A stretch of DNA of 64,000 nt from Labrus mixtus (Eukaryota > Chordata > Actinopteri > Labriformes > Labridae): the NCBI RefSeq assembly GCF_963584025.1, contig NC_083631.1, positions 6,246,337 to 6,310,336 on the forward strand. Direction: 5' to 3'. Positions 62,278 through 64,000 of the stretch are shown here, in pieces. The notes beneath the pieces were generated by a model that saw nothing but the letters and a program-made list of their open reading frames with translations, searched no databases and had not been told where the DNA came from. The translations under genes were made by a program, and so were the position numbers. Each line of letters opens with the position of its first letter. Position 1 is the first letter of the stretch.

Positions 62278-63700
62278 TGGGTGCTAGCTGACTGTTTATG
62301 TTGTCACCTCTACAGCTGACCACGGCATCGTCGACGGTAACATTTGTTTGAAAATACATTTGTTATTTTAAATAATGTTGCATCATTAACCGAACAAGTT
62401 TATTCTCGTTGACATTATCGGCTTCACACTTTGCTGTTTCTGTCATTTGTTAACGTTACATTTGTATTCCCATTCATCTCCGCTTCTTCCATATTGTTTT
62501 GAATTTTACATTTCCCGCTTTACCTGTGACATGTGACGTCATCTGGACGGATCGATTTAAAGAGTTTGGAGGGGGTGTTGGTCAGTACCAACGCAGACCT
62601 TTCAGCACACCTTTCATGTCTTTTTTTAGTTAACTTAATTTGTTTATTCTTTTGAAATGTATGCACCCAGACAGACATTTTCTTTTAATTTAAAGTATTT
62701 ATTTTTATTTGATATATTTATCATTGTGCCTTTGTGTCAGCTATTATCATATATTTGTGTCATATTATCCGTACTGGTGAATTTGCATCCACCCAGTCTT
62801 AATTTGTATTTATTTAGGGAAGTTGTTGTGTTTGTTTAATTTGTAGCCAACTCTAAAGTAAAGCATAAAAATAGCCTATATGTAGCCGGTCGACATTTAA
62901 GGAAATAATAAATCCCCCACAGATGGTTTGTTCTAAAACCAGGCGGGCCGATACCGGCAGGTACAGCGCCCCCCTCCTCCACACCCACGTTACTGAGGGC
63001 GGTGGCTCACTGAAGGGTTTATGTGAACCCTGCGACTCTCCAGATTTGCTTGATTATCCAATACTACCAGGACCAGTGCAACAAAAAAATATCTCAAATT
63101 AAAAATGAAATAAAAGGTTTCAACTGCGAGCTGATCATTTTGTTCATTCTTTATTAGCATTTAAACTACTTTAATGTTATTTAATTATTTATTTCTCATT
63201 ATGTTTTGGTGAAGTGTAATCGCTTTATTAGCCTATTAGTTCTTTGTCATGTTTTTCTTACTTGCCTTTAAAGTCCACCTGTGTAGGCCTATTGACTTTT
63301 TTTTATCCTGACAAGAGAAACTACTTGAACCTGTTAACTCCGAGTACTAAACACCTTACCGTGTCTATTAAAACAGAAACCTACTTTTTATAGCCAAATA
63401 AAACATATACGAATGTGACTTTGCCATGACCATGACAGAACAATAGCTGAGTCAATGCTTTTTCTTTCTTTCTCTTTTTTTTTGTCTAACTGAAGTATCA
63501 CATGTCAGCACTGAGCCGTGCAGCGTACAGTAGGGGAGTAAAGGCACTTCCTTCTTCCTACCTCACTGGTTGCTCACAGACCAGTCAGTTTAGTAGGAAG
63601 TCAGATTTTCGTGACAATGAGGAGCCAGAGCCTCGTCGAGGACTTCTCCAGCTGACGCCTCTGTGTTGTTTCACACTGCAGGCAGATGTCAGCGGCTTTA
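62278..63700. other. Spacer upstream of arhgap17
   Basis: No exon is recognised. A full CRE TGACGTCA lies at 62,534-62,541, between the minus-strand candidate exon and arhgap17, and could serve a promoter for either. GC-rich DNA near 62.94-63.03 kb sits within otherwise AT-rich sequence. A CTTT-rich run lies at about 63.46-63.48 kb. Confidence 0.5.
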
Positions 63701-63863
63701 AACCATCAAACTCTTCAGTTTTACTGCGTTAAAGTGCTCTGAGCTCAGCCCCTTTATTCGGCCACAATGGCTGCGACGTAGCGCAACTTTTGGATCCAGT
63801 GTGGATGAACGAGAGCGCAGCAAACTTTGACTGACTTTGAGGGGACACAGAGGAGGAAGAAAC
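63701..63863 (+). promoter_or_regulatory. arhgap17: Probable arhgap17 promoter/5' UTR
   Basis: A CpG-containing stretch immediately upstream of the start codon, with an ACAATGGCTGCGACGTAGCG segment containing a YY1-like AATGGC. No TATA box. The transcription start is not determined. Confidence 0.35.
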
Positions 63864-63916
63864 ATGAAGAAACAGTTTAATCGTATGAGGCAACTGGCCA
63901 ACCAGACGGTCGGAAG
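63864..63916 (+). CDS. arhgap17: Rho GTPase-activating protein 17 (RICH1), first coding exon, gene cut by window edge
   Basis: The ATG opens MKKQFNRMRQLANQTVGR and then splices at AG|GTGAGT in phase 2. This N terminus begins the BAR domain of RICH-family RhoGAPs (ARHGAP17 and ARHGAP44), which bend membrane and switch off Cdc42/Rac1 at junctions and in trafficking. The 18 residues alone do not separate ARHGAP17 from ARHGAP44, and Arg at position 9 is what I recall in ARHGAP44. The neighbour aqp8 decides for arhgap17: in human, ARHGAP17 and AQP8 are close on 16p12 with the same relative orientation as here. The rest of the gene lies to the right of the window. Confidence 0.75.
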
Positions 63917-64000
63917 GTGAGTGTCGATTTGAACAACATATTGTTGGAACACATGTAGATACAATGATCTGGCGCGGTGGTTGCTTTTAATGATTAGACA

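Overview
The window is nuclear DNA from a teleost fish, most likely a percomorph. The evidence is split genes with GT-AG introns, very long (TG)n/(CA)n tracts, tRNA-derived SINEs and other fish-type interspersed repeats, and protein-coding exons that match vertebrate families. Nothing bacterial, phage or CRISPR-like is present.

Layout. 1-29,800 is a gene-poor stretch. It holds microsatellites, CT-rich and GC-rich low-complexity DNA, a SINE with an intact target-site duplication, MITE-like elements, a large inverted repeat (12,450-13,156), and patches with homeodomain-type motifs that may be enhancers. 30,130-36,255 (+) is cbx4 and 43,488-45,898 (+) is cbx8. These are tandem Polycomb chromodomain paralogues with the same exon structure. 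48,724-53,006 (+) is metrnl, a secreted meteorin-like factor. 57,692-59,839 (-) is aqp8, an aquaporin-8 water/ammonia/peroxide channel. 63,864-63,916 (+) is the first coding exon of arhgap17, a RhoGAP, which runs off the right edge. An unidentified candidate first exon (62,173-62,277, -) lies between aqp8 and arhgap17.

How the genes relate. cbx4 and cbx8 encode alternative CBX subunits of canonical PRC1: the chromodomain reads H3K27me3 and the C-terminal Pc box binds RING1. In human, CBX4, CBX8 and METRNL lie on 17q25, whereas AQP8 and ARHGAP17 lie on 16p12. The window therefore joins two human synteny blocks between about 53.5 and 57.7 kb. CBX2, which follows CBX8 in human, is absent here, and no lcmt1 exon is recognised between aqp8 and arhgap17. 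CTCF-type motifs occur between cbx8 and metrnl (a divergent pair) and between aqp8 and arhgap17 (a perfect core match).

Limits. All gene models were made by eye from splice sites, reading frame and remembered family sequences. Transcription starts, UTR ends and all regulatory calls are inferences.
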